In this document: piece by piece, positions 16,507-26,997 of the stretch
Layout: every line of letters starts with the position of its first letter
How positions within the stretch are numbered: position 1 is the first letter of the stretch
Assembly: GCF_003047295.1 (NCBI RefSeq)
Contig: NZ_PZYZ01000001.1
Coordinates: 930,001-994,000 of the forward strand
DNA: 64,000 bases
DNA from: Nocardioides sediminis
Lineage (GTDB): Bacteria; Actinomycetota; Actinomycetes; Propionibacteriales; Nocardioidaceae
Reading direction: 5' to 3'
Made by a program: the position numbers and the translations under genes
Notes under the pieces: generated by a model
Told to the model about the DNA's origin: nothing
The model's database searches: none
The model's input: the letters and a program-made list of their open reading frames with translations, nothing else

Positions 16507-18624
16507 TCACCCCGTCGCCAGCCGGGGGGACCGCTCGGTGCCGAGCAGCGGCCCGATGAAGGCCGCGAAGTCGTCGGCCATCTGCTGCGGGGGCCGGGAC
16601 CGGGCCGTGGCGAACGACGCCTCCCGGGCCATCGCCGACCGCTCCTCGTCGTCGACCAGGTCGCGTACGGCGGCGCGCAGCGTCTCCTTCAGCGACCGGT
16701 CGTCGCGTGGGTTGAACAGCCGCACGTGCGGCTCGTCGGCCAGCTCGAGCAGTGCCCCGGTGCGCGGGCCCACGATCGGCAGGCCGAAGGTCTGGGCCAG
16801 CCAGAAGACGCCGGAGTTGAGGATGCGGGAGTAGGGCAGGACGGCGAGGTCGGCGGCACCGAACCACACCTGGAGCTGGTCGTCGGGCACGTGGGAGAAC
16901 TCCGAGATGACGCGGGGGGACTGCTCGCAGCGGCGCTTGAGCCCGGCCGTCTCCTGGGTCTGCGCGGGCTTGCCGGCGACGAGCAGCTGGAGGGTGGGGT
17001 CGTCGTCGGCGAGCTCGTGGAACACGTCGAGCAGGCGCCCCAGCCCCTTGTAGGGCCGGATCCCGCCCAGCGCCACCAGGACCTTGTCGTCGGGACCGAA
17101 GCCGAGCTGGGCCCGCGCGGCCTCCCGGCTGATCCACTGCGGGTAGCAGCCGAGGTAGCTGGAGTGCTCGATCACGACCACCTTCCGGGGGTCGAGGCGC
17201 AGCACCTCGGAGGCCTGGCGGGCGGTGATCTCCGCCAGCGCGTGGATCGCGTCGGCCCGGTCAGCGAGCAGCTGGGCCAGCTGCGTCTCCGCCCACACGT
17301 GCTTGGCCTCGTGGGGCAGCACGTTGTGCAGGGTCCACACGAGCCGCCCGCCGGCGGCCCGGAACTTGTGCAGGGCGGCGCTGAAACGGTCGAGCTCGAT
17401 CGCGGCGCGGTAGGGGCCGGCGGCGTACTGCATGATCGGGGTCGTCCAGTGGATGTTGAGCGTCCCCGGCACGGCCGAGACGGCGCGGTTCTCCAGGTGG
17501 CCGACGACGTCGGCCACCGCCACCGGGTAGGCGTCCACGCCGTCGAGGCCGGCGAAGAGCATCCCCTGGTAGGGATTGGCCCGGTTGTAGTCGGGGAAGT
17601 AGTGCAACGCTCGCGACGGTGGCGCCGCCTCGCCGACCCGGGCACCCGCCCGGACGAGGCCGTCGAGCTGGGCCGCCCGGTGGTCCCACGTGTGCCCGTC
17701 CAGCACGGACTCCCGCAGCTCGGCCGCCCGCGCGGCGGTCGCCTCCGGGTCGGCCAGGTGGGCGGTGATGACGTCGCCGAGCTCGCGGGAGGTGGAGAAC
17801 GTCGGCAGCTCGAGGCCCGCCTCGACCGCGCCGAGGCGGGAGTTGAGGACCGGCAGCACGCCGGAGGCCAGCGACTCGAGCACCGTGGCGGGCAGCGTGC
17901 CGTGGGCGACGGAGGACCACGGCATCTCGACGACGCTCAGCAGCGCGCCGCCCAGCACGTCGGGGGCCCGGAGCCACGCCACCGGCGCCTCCAGCCGGCC
18001 CAGCAGCCCGGTGCGCATGTTGCGGACCGGCTCGGCGTGGACGGTGAGCGGCACCTCGAGGCGCAGGTCGGTCATCAGCGGCTGGATGCTGCGTCCGCGG
18101 TCCACGTGCACGCCGATGCCGACCACGTCCTCGCGCGGACCCCGTCCGGGTGCGAACAGCTCGGCGTCGACGCCGAGCCGCAGGACCTCGGTGGCCCGGG
18201 GCGTCCGCCGCCGCAGGGTCGCCCGGGCGACCTCCGAGCCCGACAGCACGCGGTCGAAGGCGACGAGGTGGTCCAGGGCCGCCCACTCGTCGACCGCGGT
18301 GTGCGCCCACGCCACCTTCCACGCGTCGGCGGGGGCGAGGGACGGGTCCACCTCCGGCGTCGCCGCGACCCATACGTCGGTCGAGCCCCCGAGGTGCCAG
18401 CGGTGCTGGGGGACCAGGCGAACGCCGTGACCGCGCTCGACGAGCGCCAGGCCGAGACCCGCGGCCGCCACCAGGTCCGGGGTCGGGTTGCGGAGGTCGA
18501 CCGACCGCACGAGGAAGGTGTAGCGGTGGCCGTCGCCGGAGGCGAGCTCGCCGTCGACGAGCTGCCGGTAGGCGGCTCGTCGACGGTCCAGGGCCCCCCG
18601 GTCGTCGGGGTCGGTGGTCGTCAC
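16507..18624 (-). CDS. Tandem GT4-type glycosyltransferase
   Basis: 705 residues from GTG 18624, whose start overlaps the previous gene's stop (GTGA). The first half has a GT-B like C-lobe motif (PATVLESLASGVLPVLNSRLG) near residue 235 and an Asp/Glu-rich N-lobe. The second half begins near ALHYFPDYNRANPYQGMLF, contains WTLHNVLPHE, and has a standard GT4 nucleotide-sugar lobe: LVALGGIRPYKGLGRLL, AADLAVLPYS and LAQTFGLPIVGP. Two retaining transferase modules in one chain suggest successive additions during assembly of a surface polysaccharide. Specificity is not readable. It sits third in a four-gene operon with overlapping starts. Confidence 0.82.
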   Translation of the reverse strand: MTTTDPDDRGALDRRRAAYRQLVDGELASGDGHRYTFLVRSVDLRNPTPDLVAAAGLGLALVERGHGVRLVPQHRWHLGGSTDVWVAATPEVDPSLAPADAWKVAWAHTAVDEWAALDHLVAFDRVLSGSEVARATLRRRTPRATEVLRLGVDAELFAPGRGPREDVVGIGVHVDRGRSIQPLMTDLRLEVPLTVHAEPVRNMRTGLLGRLEAPVAWLRAPDVLGGALLSVVEMPWSSVAHGTLPATVLESLASGVLPVLNSRLGAVEAGLELPTFSTSRELGDVITAHLADPEATAARAAELRESVLDGHTWDHRAAQLDGLVRAGARVGEAAPPSRALHYFPDYNRANPYQGMLFAGLDGVDAYPVAVADVVGHLENRAVSAVPGTLNIHWTTPIMQYAAGPYRAAIELDRFSAALHKFRAAGGRLVWTLHNVLPHEAKHVWAETQLAQLLADRADAIHALAEITARQASEVLRLDPRKVVVIEHSSYLGCYPQWISREAARAQLGFGPDDKVLVALGGIRPYKGLGRLLDVFHELADDDPTLQLLVAGKPAQTQETAGLKRRCEQSPRVISEFSHVPDDQLQVWFGAADLAVLPYSRILNSGVFWLAQTFGLPIVGPRTGALLELADEPHVRLFNPRDDRSLKETLRAAVRDLVDDEERSAMAREASFATARSRPPQQMADDFAAFIGPLLGTERSPRLATG

Positions 18625-19451
18625 GATGACCGCCTGCGGCGTGCTCGCTCGACCACCGCCGCCACCGCGCGGACCGCTCGGGAGTCGTGGGCCAGGAACA
18701 GCTCCTCGGCCAGCGCCGTGGCCCGCGCCTCGGCGAGGTCCCGCTCCCGCGCGACCTGCGCGACCCGGGCCCGCAGCAGCACGTTCTTGTGCCGCAGCCG
18801 CTGGAGCCGGTCCTGGAGCTCGGCGACCTGGCGGTCCATGGCGAGCAGCTCGTCCTTGCCGAGCTGCATCTCCCGGGCCACGGTGGCGCGCTCGCGCCCC
18901 AGCAGCTCGCGGGTGCGCTCCAGCTCGTGGGCCAGCCGCCGGTTCTCGGCGGCGCTCGCCTCGTCGGCCGCCTGCGACTCCGGCCGGGCCGTGGTGAAGG
19001 AGGGGAAGCGGGCCACCGTGACGCGACGGCCGTCGTCGGTGGCGGCGCCACCCTCGACCGTGAAGCCGGCGGTCTGCAGCTGCGCGGTCAGGTCCCGGGC
19101 GCCGGACACGACGACGAGTCCGCCGGGCACCAGGGCCCCGGAGCCCAGGGTGCGGAGGAACGCGTCGGGTGCCGGTCCGTCGTCCAGCACGTCCTCGACG
19201 ACCACGACGTCGACCGGCGCCACCAGGAACGGCTGGACCCACGCGTCGGCCCGCTCGGCGAGGTCGACCTCGGGGCCCCACTGCGCGTCGGCGCCGTGCC
19301 CGAGCGGCCAGCGCAGGCACTCGACCTCGCGGTCGTGCTCCTGGGCGAGGCGACGCGGCACGGTCGAGGGCTCGACGCCGATGTGCAGGACCCGCGGACC
19401 GCCGGCCAGCGTGCTGTCGATCACCGCGGTGCTGTCGTCCCTGCCGCTCAT
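18621..19451 (-). CDS. Methyltransferase-like protein with C-terminal coiled coil
   Basis: 276 residues from ATG 19451, overlapping the stop of the upstream GT2 gene (ATGA). The N-terminal half resembles a Rossmann methyltransferase core (PRVLHIGVEPSTVPRRLA, then VDVVVVEDVLDD and GGLVVVSGAR) but lacks the classic GxGxG of motif I, so SAM binding is uncertain. From about residue 160 to 250 it forms a long charged coiled coil (ENRRLAHELERTRELL...LQDRLQRLRHK). Such methyltransferase-plus-coiled-coil proteins occur in polysaccharide clusters, where the coil can cap or organise a polymerising complex. Here it lies between two glycosyltransferases in the same operon. Confidence 0.65.
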   Translation of the reverse strand: MSGRDDSTAVIDSTLAGGPRVLHIGVEPSTVPRRLAQEHDREVECLRWPLGHGADAQWGPEVDLAERADAWVQPFLVAPVDVVVVEDVLDDGPAPDAFLRTLGSGALVPGGLVVVSGARDLTAQLQTAGFTVEGGAATDDGRRVTVARFPSFTTARPESQAADEASAAENRRLAHELERTRELLGRERATVAREMQLGKDELLAMDRQVAELQDRLQRLRHKNVLLRARVAQVARERDLAEARATALAEELFLAHDSRAVRAVAAVVERARRRRSS

Positions 19452-20449
19452 CGGCCGCCTCCCTGGTCCTCGGGCCACGGCACGTGCGAGACCTCGTCGT
19501 TGCGTCCGTCACGACCCGCCCGGGCGTCGTCGACCGCGCGCTCCACGAGGGCGTCGAACTCGTCGAGCCACTCGGGCGCGGCGCTGCGCACGGTCCGGCG
19601 CCAGTTGCGCACCCACTTGCCACGCAGCTGCGCCAGGGCCGCCTCGGGATCGCCGCCGAGCGCGCGGTCGACGAAGAGGTAGCGGTTCCGTGTCATGTAG
19701 TAGAGATGGTAGGGCGAGGGCAGCGATCCGCTCGACCGCTTGTGGTGCACCATGTGGGCGCGCTGGTCGACGATGATGCGCCAGCCCGCCCGGTGGGCGC
19801 GACGGCACCAGTCGGTCTCCTCGAAGTACAGGAAGTACTCCTCGGGAAGCGGCCCCACCGTCTCCATGGTCGTACGACGCGCCAGCAGGGACGCGCCGGT
19901 CACGTAGTCGACCTCGATCCGGCGCGGCGGAGGCGTCTCGTCGAGGCGCTTGTTCTGGTGGACGTGGCGCGTCTCGCCGTGCTTGGCCTCGTCCACGATG
20001 CCGCCGTCGAACCAGACGACCGCAGGGTCACCGGGATGGACGACCCGCGGGCCCACCACCCCGCAGTCGGGGACGTCCTCGAAGACCTGGAGCAGCCGGG
20101 GGAGCGTCTCGGGCTCGACCCGGGTGTCGGGGTTGAGCAGCCACACGTACTCGTTGCCGCGCTCCAGGCACCGGGCGATGCCCACATTGCTGCCCCCGGC
20201 GTACCCGAGGTTGCCCCCGCTGCTGACCACCTCGGCGCGCCGGCCCAGGACGGTGCGCAGGGAGGCGGCCGAGTCGGCGGAGTCGGAGTTGTCCACGACG
20301 ACGATGTCGAGGTCCAGGTCGCGGGAGGTCTCCAGCGAGCCCACGCAGGCGACGGTGTCGTCGGCGCTGTCGTGGTTGACGATCACGACCCCGGTGCGAC
20401 CGGGCTGGTGCACGGGCGCAGCCGAAGCGTCCCGTGGGGTCCCGGTCAT
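19448..20449 (-). CDS. Family 2 glycosyltransferase (rhamnosyltransferase-like)
   Basis: 333 residues from ATG 20449. The GT2 core starts at TGVVIVNHDSADDTVACV and has IVVVDNSDSADSAA, GNLGYAGGSNVGI, WLLNPDTRVEPE (DxD-type metal site) and YFLYFEETDWCRRAHRAGW, the pattern of WbbL-type rhamnosyltransferases and related enzymes. It is the first gene of the minus-strand cluster; TAGACT lies seven bases upstream of the ATG with no ribosome-binding site, so its message may be leaderless. In mycobacteria WbbL links arabinogalactan to peptidoglycan; whether this is that enzyme or one for another surface glycan cannot be decided here. Confidence 0.85.
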   Translation of the reverse strand: MTGTPRDASAAPVHQPGRTGVVIVNHDSADDTVACVGSLETSRDLDLDIVVVDNSDSADSAASLRTVLGRRAEVVSSGGNLGYAGGSNVGIARCLERGNEYVWLLNPDTRVEPETLPRLLQVFEDVPDCGVVGPRVVHPGDPAVVWFDGGIVDEAKHGETRHVHQNKRLDETPPPRRIEVDYVTGASLLARRTTMETVGPLPEEYFLYFEETDWCRRAHRAGWRIIVDQRAHMVHHKRSSGSLPSPYHLYYMTRNRYLFVDRALGGDPEAALAQLRGKWVRNWRRTVRSAAPEWLDEFDALVERAVDDARAGRDGRNDEVSHVPWPEDQGGGR

Positions 20450-20456
20450 GCGGCGC

Positions 20457-20462
20457 AGTCTA
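20457..20462 (-). promoter_or_regulatory. -10 hexamer (TAGACT) of the glycan operon
   Basis: On the minus strand TAGACT ends seven bases before ATG 20449. It would start the transcript of the four-gene glycan operon at the ATG itself. Confidence 0.5.
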
Positions 20463-20672
20463 GAGGGAGGGGGACCTCCGGGCCGCGGTCGCCCGGGGTG
20501 CCCGCGTTCACGCGGACGTAACACCGGGGGCGCATCCGTTGCACGACCGCAACACGAGCCGGCGGCCGAGGAAACGTCGCGCGAGCAGGGTTCTGGCCAA
20601 CAGGTTCGTCCGCAGCGTGACACCGGCGTCATGTCCACGCGGACCACCCCCGAACGTTTCCCTGGAGGTTCT
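20463..20672 (+). other. amtB upstream region
   Basis: About 210 bp between the divergent glycan operon and amtB. It should hold the nitrogen-regulated promoter. Short elements reminiscent of GlnR half-sites occur (GTAAC at 20518-20522, TGAC-6-GTCA at 20618-20631), but no full four-part GlnR box could be aligned with confidence. GGAGG at 20664-20668 serves amtB. Confidence 0.4.
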
Positions 20673-22351
<1,679 letters not shown>

Positions 22352-22361
22352 GGTGCCCCGC

Positions 22362-22399
22362 CCACTGGCCCGCCGGGACTCGTCCCGGCGGGCCAGTGG
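22362..22399 (+). terminator. 17-bp perfect hairpin between glnK and glnD
   Basis: CCACTGGCCCGCCGGGA (22362-22378) pairs exactly with 22383-22399 around the 4-base loop CTCG. It begins 11 bp after the glnK stop and ends 37 bp before glnD. It probably stops or reduces read-through from amtB-glnK, letting the transporter and PII be made in excess over GlnD. Confidence 0.8.
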
Positions 22400-22436
22400 C
22401 ACACCCGGACCCACCCGCAGGAGGATCGGAGCCACG

Positions 22437-24680
22437 ATGACTGCCCCCGAGAGGTCCGCCCGGACCGCGACCGCCGACGAGCTGTGCCGGGCGGCGTACG
22501 ACGACTGCCACGGGCCCGAGGTCGGCGTCGCGCTGGTCGCGGTCGGCGGCTACGGCCGCGGCGAGCTCGCCCCGCACTCCGACCTCGACGTGGTCCTCGT
22601 GCACGACGCGGACGTCGACCCCGGCGGCGTGGCGGAGAAGGTCTGGTACCCGCTGTGGGACTCCGGCTCGCGGCTCGACCACTCGGTGCGCTCGCTGCCG
22701 CAGATGGTGGCGGCCGCGGAGGAGGACCTCAAGGTCGCCCTCGGCCTGCTCGACGTCCGGCACCTCGCGGGCGACCCCAACCTGACCCTCCGGCTGCGCG
22801 CCACGATGCTCGCCGCCTGGCGCCGCGAGGCGCGGGAGCGGCTGCCGGCCCTGCGCGAGCTCGTCCAGCGGCGCCACGACGTCGTGGGGGAGCTGGCCCA
22901 CGTGTCGGTCCCCGACATCAAGGAGGCGGAGGGCGGCCTCCGGGACGCCACCGTGCTCAAGGCGCTCGAGGCGACCTGGCTCGTCGACGTGTCCGGTCCC
23001 GAGCTCGAGCGCTCTCGGCAGGCGCTGCTGGACTTCCGCGACCTCGTGCACGCCCAGGCCCGGCGCCCCACCGACCGGGTCGCCCCGGAGATGTGGGACG
23101 CGCTGGCGGCCGACCTCGGGCTGGCCGACGCCGCCGCGGCGCAGCGCCACGTGCGCGAGATCGGCCGCCGCGTCACCCACCTCTCCCGGCTGACCTGGCG
23201 CCGGGTCGGGTCGGTGCTGGCCCGCCCCTCGTCGGTGCGCGACGCCCGCCGGCCGGCGCTGGAGCCGATCGCCCGCGGGGTCGCGCTGTCGCGCGGCGAG
23301 GTGGTGCTCGACGCACACGCCCGACCCGACCGCGACCCCGTGCTGCTGCTGCGCGCCGCCGCCGCGGCCGCCGAGCGTGACGTCGTGCTCGCCCCGGCGA
23401 CGGCGGCCCGGCTTGCCCGGGAGAGTGCCCCCCTGCCCGTCCCGTGGCCCGGCGAGGCCCGGGACGCGCTGGTCAGCCTGCTCGCGTCCGGCGACGGCCT
23501 GCTGCCGGTGTGGGAGACGCTGGAGGAGACGGGGGCGCTGGCCGGCTTCCTCCCCGAGTGGGAGCGGATCCGGCTGCTGCCCCACGCCTCGCCCATCCAC
23601 CGCTTCACCGTGGACCGGCACGTGGTCGAGACGTGCGTCGAGGCCTCCCGCCTGATCCGTGCCGTGGCCCGTCCCGACGTCCTGCTCGTCGCCGCGCTGC
23701 TGCACGACATCGGCAAGGGCGACCTGACGGAGCACTCGGTCGCGGGCGAGCCGATCGCCCGGGCGATCGCCGGGCGGATGGGGTTCGACGACCACGCCGT
23801 CGACCTGGTCGCCCTGCTGGTCCGGTGGCACCTGCTGCTCTCGGAGACCGCCACGTCCCGCGACCCCGACGACCCGGCCACCGTCGACGCGGTGCTCTCG
23901 AAGGTCCCCACCGCCGAGGCGCTCGCCCAGCTGCTCGCGCTCACCGAGGCCGACGGCCGCGCGGCCTCCGCCAAGGCCTGGTCGTCCTGGCGGGCCGCGC
24001 TCGTCACCCGCCTCGCCACCCAGGCGCTGGCCCGGACGGGGGAGGGCGAGGCGCCGGTCGACGCCGACCGGGCGGTCCCGGTCCCCGACGTCGTACGCCG
24101 CGGCGGGACGTGGGTGGGCGTCGAGCCGGACGAGGGAGGTGCCCGGGTGACGGTCATGGCGCCGGACCGGGTCGGCCTGCTCGCCGACGCGGCCGCGGTG
24201 CTGGCGCTGCAGCGGGTGCCGGTGCGCTCCGCGCGGGCGTGGGCGCAGGAGGACGGAGCGGCCGTCGTCGGGGTCTCCGTCTGGGAGGTCGCGGAGCCCG
24301 ACCTCGACCCGGCCGTGCTGCGGGAGCGGCTGGCCGCGGTCAGCGAGGGACGGCTGGACGCCACCGGACGGCTGGCGCGCCCGGCCCCGAGCCGGCTCGA
24401 GCCGGTCGTCGCGGTGCGGCACGGCGAGTCGCGGCGGGCCACCGTCCTGGAGGTGCGGATGGACGACCGGCCCGGCGTGGTGCACCTGGTCTGCGCGGCC
24501 CTCGCGGACCACGACATCTCGGTGCGGTCCGCGCACGTGTCGACCGTGGGTCCTCAAGCAGTGGACGTGTTCTACCTGCAGGAGCAGGGTGCCGGCCGGC
24601 TCTCGGACGAGCGGGCCGCCGAGGCCGCGCATGCAGTGCGCGGCGCCCTGCTCGGCACGGTGGCCGAGCAGGGCGCCTGA
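22437..24680 (+). CDS. glnD: PII nucleotidyltransferase/removing enzyme GlnD
   Basis: 747 residues from ATG 22437 (GGAG at 22428-22431). The nucleotidyltransferase active site GGYGRGELAPHSDLDVVL is at about residues 37-54; a PII-uridylylase linker follows; the HD domain has FTVDRHVVETC and LLHDIGKGD; two C-terminal ACT domains begin near VTVMAPDRVGLLADAA and LEVRMDDRPGVVHLV. It modifies and de-modifies GlnK in response to glutamine. In actinobacteria the activity is usually adenylylation. The amtB-glnK-glnD order is the standard one. Confidence 0.95.
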   Translation: MTAPERSARTATADELCRAAYDDCHGPEVGVALVAVGGYGRGELAPHSDLDVVLVHDADVDPGGVAEKVWYPLWDSGSRLDHSVRSLPQMVAAAEEDLKVALGLLDVRHLAGDPNLTLRLRATMLAAWRREARERLPALRELVQRRHDVVGELAHVSVPDIKEAEGGLRDATVLKALEATWLVDVSGPELERSRQALLDFRDLVHAQARRPTDRVAPEMWDALAADLGLADAAAAQRHVREIGRRVTHLSRLTWRRVGSVLARPSSVRDARRPALEPIARGVALSRGEVVLDAHARPDRDPVLLLRAAAAAAERDVVLAPATAARLARESAPLPVPWPGEARDALVSLLASGDGLLPVWETLEETGALAGFLPEWERIRLLPHASPIHRFTVDRHVVETCVEASRLIRAVARPDVLLVAALLHDIGKGDLTEHSVAGEPIARAIAGRMGFDDHAVDLVALLVRWHLLLSETATSRDPDDPATVDAVLSKVPTAEALAQLLALTEADGRAASAKAWSSWRAALVTRLATQALARTGEGEAPVDADRAVPVPDVVRRGGTWVGVEPDEGGARVTVMAPDRVGLLADAAAVLALQRVPVRSARAWAQEDGAAVVGVSVWEVAEPDLDPAVLRERLAAVSEGRLDATGRLARPAPSRLEPVVAVRHGESRRATVLEVRMDDRPGVVHLVCAALADHDISVRSAHVSTVGPQAVDVFYLQEQGAGRLSDERAAEAAHAVRGALLGTVAEQGA

Positions 24681-24698
24681 GGGGGATGGTGCGTCAGC

Positions 24699-26069
24699 TC
24701 ACCGGTGCGCGTCGTCGAGCACGCGGTCGTGGCGCAGCGAGGAGTTGCGGGTCTCCTTGGCCAGCATCACGGCGACGAGCGTGATGACCGACGCGATCGT
24801 CATGTAGATCGCCACGCTGTTGACGTTGGCCGCCCCGTTGGTGGCCGGGCCGAGCAGCTCGATGGCGATGATCGGCGCGAGGGCACCGGCGAAGATCGAG
24901 GCCAGCTGGTAGCCCACCGACGCGCCGGTGTAGCGGACCGAGGTGCCGAACAGCTCGGAGAAGAACGCCGCCTGCGGCGAGTACATGAGCGCGTGCAGCA
25001 CCAGGCCGATGCAGACCGCGAGCAGGATCTTGCCCTCGGACTTGCTGGCGATCAGGTCGAAGAAGACCCACGACCAGGCGGCCACGCCGATGGCACCGGC
25101 GATGTAGAGCGGCCGGCGGCCGACCTTGTCGCTGAGCGCGCCGATGAGGGGGATGGTCACGAAGTGCACGACCGCGCCGATGAGCAGTGCCTTGAGGATG
25201 ATGCCCTTGTCGCCGGTGGTGCCGACGTACGTCGTCAGGAACGTGATCGAGATGACGGTGAACAGGTAGTAGGAGATGTTCTCGGCCATCCGCATGCCCA
25301 TGGCGACCAGGACCTCACGCGGGTACTTCTTGACGACCTCGAGCAGCGGGACGTGCGCCTTCTCGGTGGTCTCGAGCTCGGTGCGGGCCTCCTTGAAGAC
25401 CGGCGACTCCTCGATCGAGAGGCGCACCCACAGGCCGATGATCACGAGCACGGCGCTGAGCAGGAACGGGATGCGCCAGCCCCACGCGTTGAACGCGTCG
25501 TCGGACTGGACCGCAGCGAGGACCCACAGCACACCGGTGGCGAACAGGTTGCCCAGCGCCACGCCGGCCTGCGGCCAGGATGACCAGAACCCGCGACGCG
25601 AGTCCTCGCCGTGCTCGGCGGCCATCAGGACCGCGCCACCCCACTCGCCGCCCACGGCGAAGCCCTGCACCAGGCGGCAGGCGAGCAGCAGGATCGGGGC
25701 GCCGATGCCGATGGAGGCGTACGTCGGCAGCAGGCCGATCGCGAACGTCGCGACGCCCATCATGAGCAGCGAGGTGACCAGCATCTTCTTGCGGCCCACA
25801 CGGTCACCGAAGTGGCCGAACACGATGCCGCCGAGGGGACGCGCCACGAAGCCGAGCGCGTAGGTGCCGAACGCCAGCATGGTGGCGGCGGCCGGCTCGC
25901 TCTCGGGGAAGAACAGGGTGCCGAAGACGAGCGCCGCGGCCGAGCCGTAGAGGAAGAAGTCGTACCACTCGACGGCGGTGCCGATCAGGGACGCGAAGAC
26001 GACCTTGACGATGTTGGTCTCGCCGGGCCCCTGCTCCGCTCGGGGGGACTGGGTGACGGGGGATGTCAT
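24699..26069 (-). CDS. MHS-family (metabolite:H+ symporter) MFS transporter
   Basis: 456 residues, twelve membrane segments. Hallmarks of the MHS group (ProP, KgtP, ShiA relatives) are GTAVEWYDFFLYGSAAAL at the start, PLGGIVFGHFGDRVGRKK after segment two, LVQGFAVGGEWGGAVLMAAEH, and WGWRIPFLLS before the central loop. ATG 26069 is preceded by AAAGGAA. It follows the dehydrogenase gene by 43 bp on the same strand, so it probably imports that enzyme's substrate or a related hydroxy acid. The exact substrate is not readable from sequence. Confidence 0.88.
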   Translation of the reverse strand: MTSPVTQSPRAEQGPGETNIVKVVFASLIGTAVEWYDFFLYGSAAALVFGTLFFPESEPAAATMLAFGTYALGFVARPLGGIVFGHFGDRVGRKKMLVTSLLMMGVATFAIGLLPTYASIGIGAPILLLACRLVQGFAVGGEWGGAVLMAAEHGEDSRRGFWSSWPQAGVALGNLFATGVLWVLAAVQSDDAFNAWGWRIPFLLSAVLVIIGLWVRLSIEESPVFKEARTELETTEKAHVPLLEVVKKYPREVLVAMGMRMAENISYYLFTVISITFLTTYVGTTGDKGIILKALLIGAVVHFVTIPLIGALSDKVGRRPLYIAGAIGVAAWSWVFFDLIASKSEGKILLAVCIGLVLHALMYSPQAAFFSELFGTSVRYTGASVGYQLASIFAGALAPIIAIELLGPATNGAANVNSVAIYMTIASVITLVAVMLAKETRNSSLRHDRVLDDAHR

Positions 26070-26112
26070 GTGCTGAGGGTTCCTTTCAGGCGGATCACGC
26101 GGGTGCGCGTGC

Positions 26113-26910
26113 TCAGGCGGCGGTCCAGCCGCCGTCGATCAGGAGGGAGGACCCGGTCATCGAGTCGCTCCCGGGGAGGCAGAAGCCGGCCACGGCGCGC
26201 GCGACCTCGTCGGGCTCGACGAGACGGCGTACGGGCGTGCGGGCGAGCAGGACGGTGTCGAGGACCTCCGACTCGTCGATGCCGTGGGCCTTCGCCTGGT
26301 CGGCGACCTGGCCCTCGACCAGGGGTGTGCGGACGTAGCCCGGGCATACCGTGTTGCTGGTGACGCCCTTGCCGGCCGCCTCGAGGGCGATCACCTTGGA
26401 CAGCCCCTCGAGGCCGTGCTTGGCGCTGACGTAGGCCGACTTGTAGGCCGAGGCGCGATGGCCGTGGACGCTGGAGACGTGCACGATCCGACCCCAGCCC
26501 CGGGCGTACATCCCGGGCAGGAGCTTGCGGGCCAGCAGGAAGGGCGCCTCGAGCATGAGGCGCTGGATGAGCCGGAAGGCCTCGGGGTCGAAGTCCTCGA
26601 TCGGCGAGACGTGCTGGACTCCGGCGTTGTTGACCAGGATGTCGGCCTCGAGGTCGGCGGCGTCGATCGCGGCGGCGTCGGTGAGGTCCAGGCCGATGGC
26701 GTCGCCGCCGAGGCTGGAGGCCACCTCCTTGGCGGCCGTCTCGTCACGGTCCAGGACGGTGACGTGGGCGCCGAGGCCGGCGAGGTGCCCGGCGACGGCG
26801 GCGCCGATGCCGCTCGCACCGCCGGTCACCAGCGCGCGGCGTCCGGCGAGCGGTCGGGACCCGTCCGGCACGGGGGCGCCGGGCGTGGGTGCAGGGGAGT
26901 GGGGGGACAT
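26113..26910 (-). CDS. Short-chain dehydrogenase, 3-hydroxybutyrate dehydrogenase type
   Basis: 265 residues from ATG 26910. Classical SDR motifs: NAD-binding TGGASGIGAAVA, NNAGVQHVSPIEDF, catalytic Ser and YKSAYVSAKHG (YxxxK), then CPGYVRTPLVEGQVADQAKA. The NNAGVQHV and PGYVRTPLVEGQ wording is close to bacterial D-3-hydroxybutyrate dehydrogenase, which oxidises 3-hydroxybutyrate to acetoacetate; this is the most likely activity. TAGCGT seven bases upstream of the ATG suggests a leaderless message shared with the MHS transporter. The regulator gene lies just upstream on the same strand. Confidence 0.82.
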   Translation of the reverse strand: MSPHSPAPTPGAPVPDGSRPLAGRRALVTGGASGIGAAVAGHLAGLGAHVTVLDRDETAAKEVASSLGGDAIGLDLTDAAAIDAADLEADILVNNAGVQHVSPIEDFDPEAFRLIQRLMLEAPFLLARKLLPGMYARGWGRIVHVSSVHGHRASAYKSAYVSAKHGLEGLSKVIALEAAGKGVTSNTVCPGYVRTPLVEGQVADQAKAHGIDESEVLDTVLLARTPVRRLVEPDEVARAVAGFCLPGSDSMTGSSLLIDGGWTAA

Positions 26911-26917
26911 GGCCCCG

Positions 26918-26923
26918 ACGCTA
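26918..26923 (-). promoter_or_regulatory. -10 hexamer (TAGCGT) of the dehydrogenase-transporter unit
   Basis: On the minus strand TAGCGT ends seven bases before ATG 26910, with no ribosome-binding site. It separates the dehydrogenase-transporter transcript from the regulator gene upstream. Confidence 0.5.
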
Positions 26924-26997
26924 GGGCTCGCTGTGACCGTCGGCACATGGGCGTCCAGCACACAACACGGACGATGAGGTGTGGTCGAGAGCCATCT

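Noticed and set aside
13617..16559. A 980-codon plus-strand frame opposite the large glycosyltransferase
   Set aside because: The translation is low-complexity Gly/Val/Arg and has no motif; the minus-strand frame has clear transferase motifs and a cluster context.
20518..20632. GlnR binding box upstream of amtB
   Set aside because: Only short half-site look-alikes were found, and spacing did not match the known four-part GlnR pattern. A weight-matrix scan would be needed.
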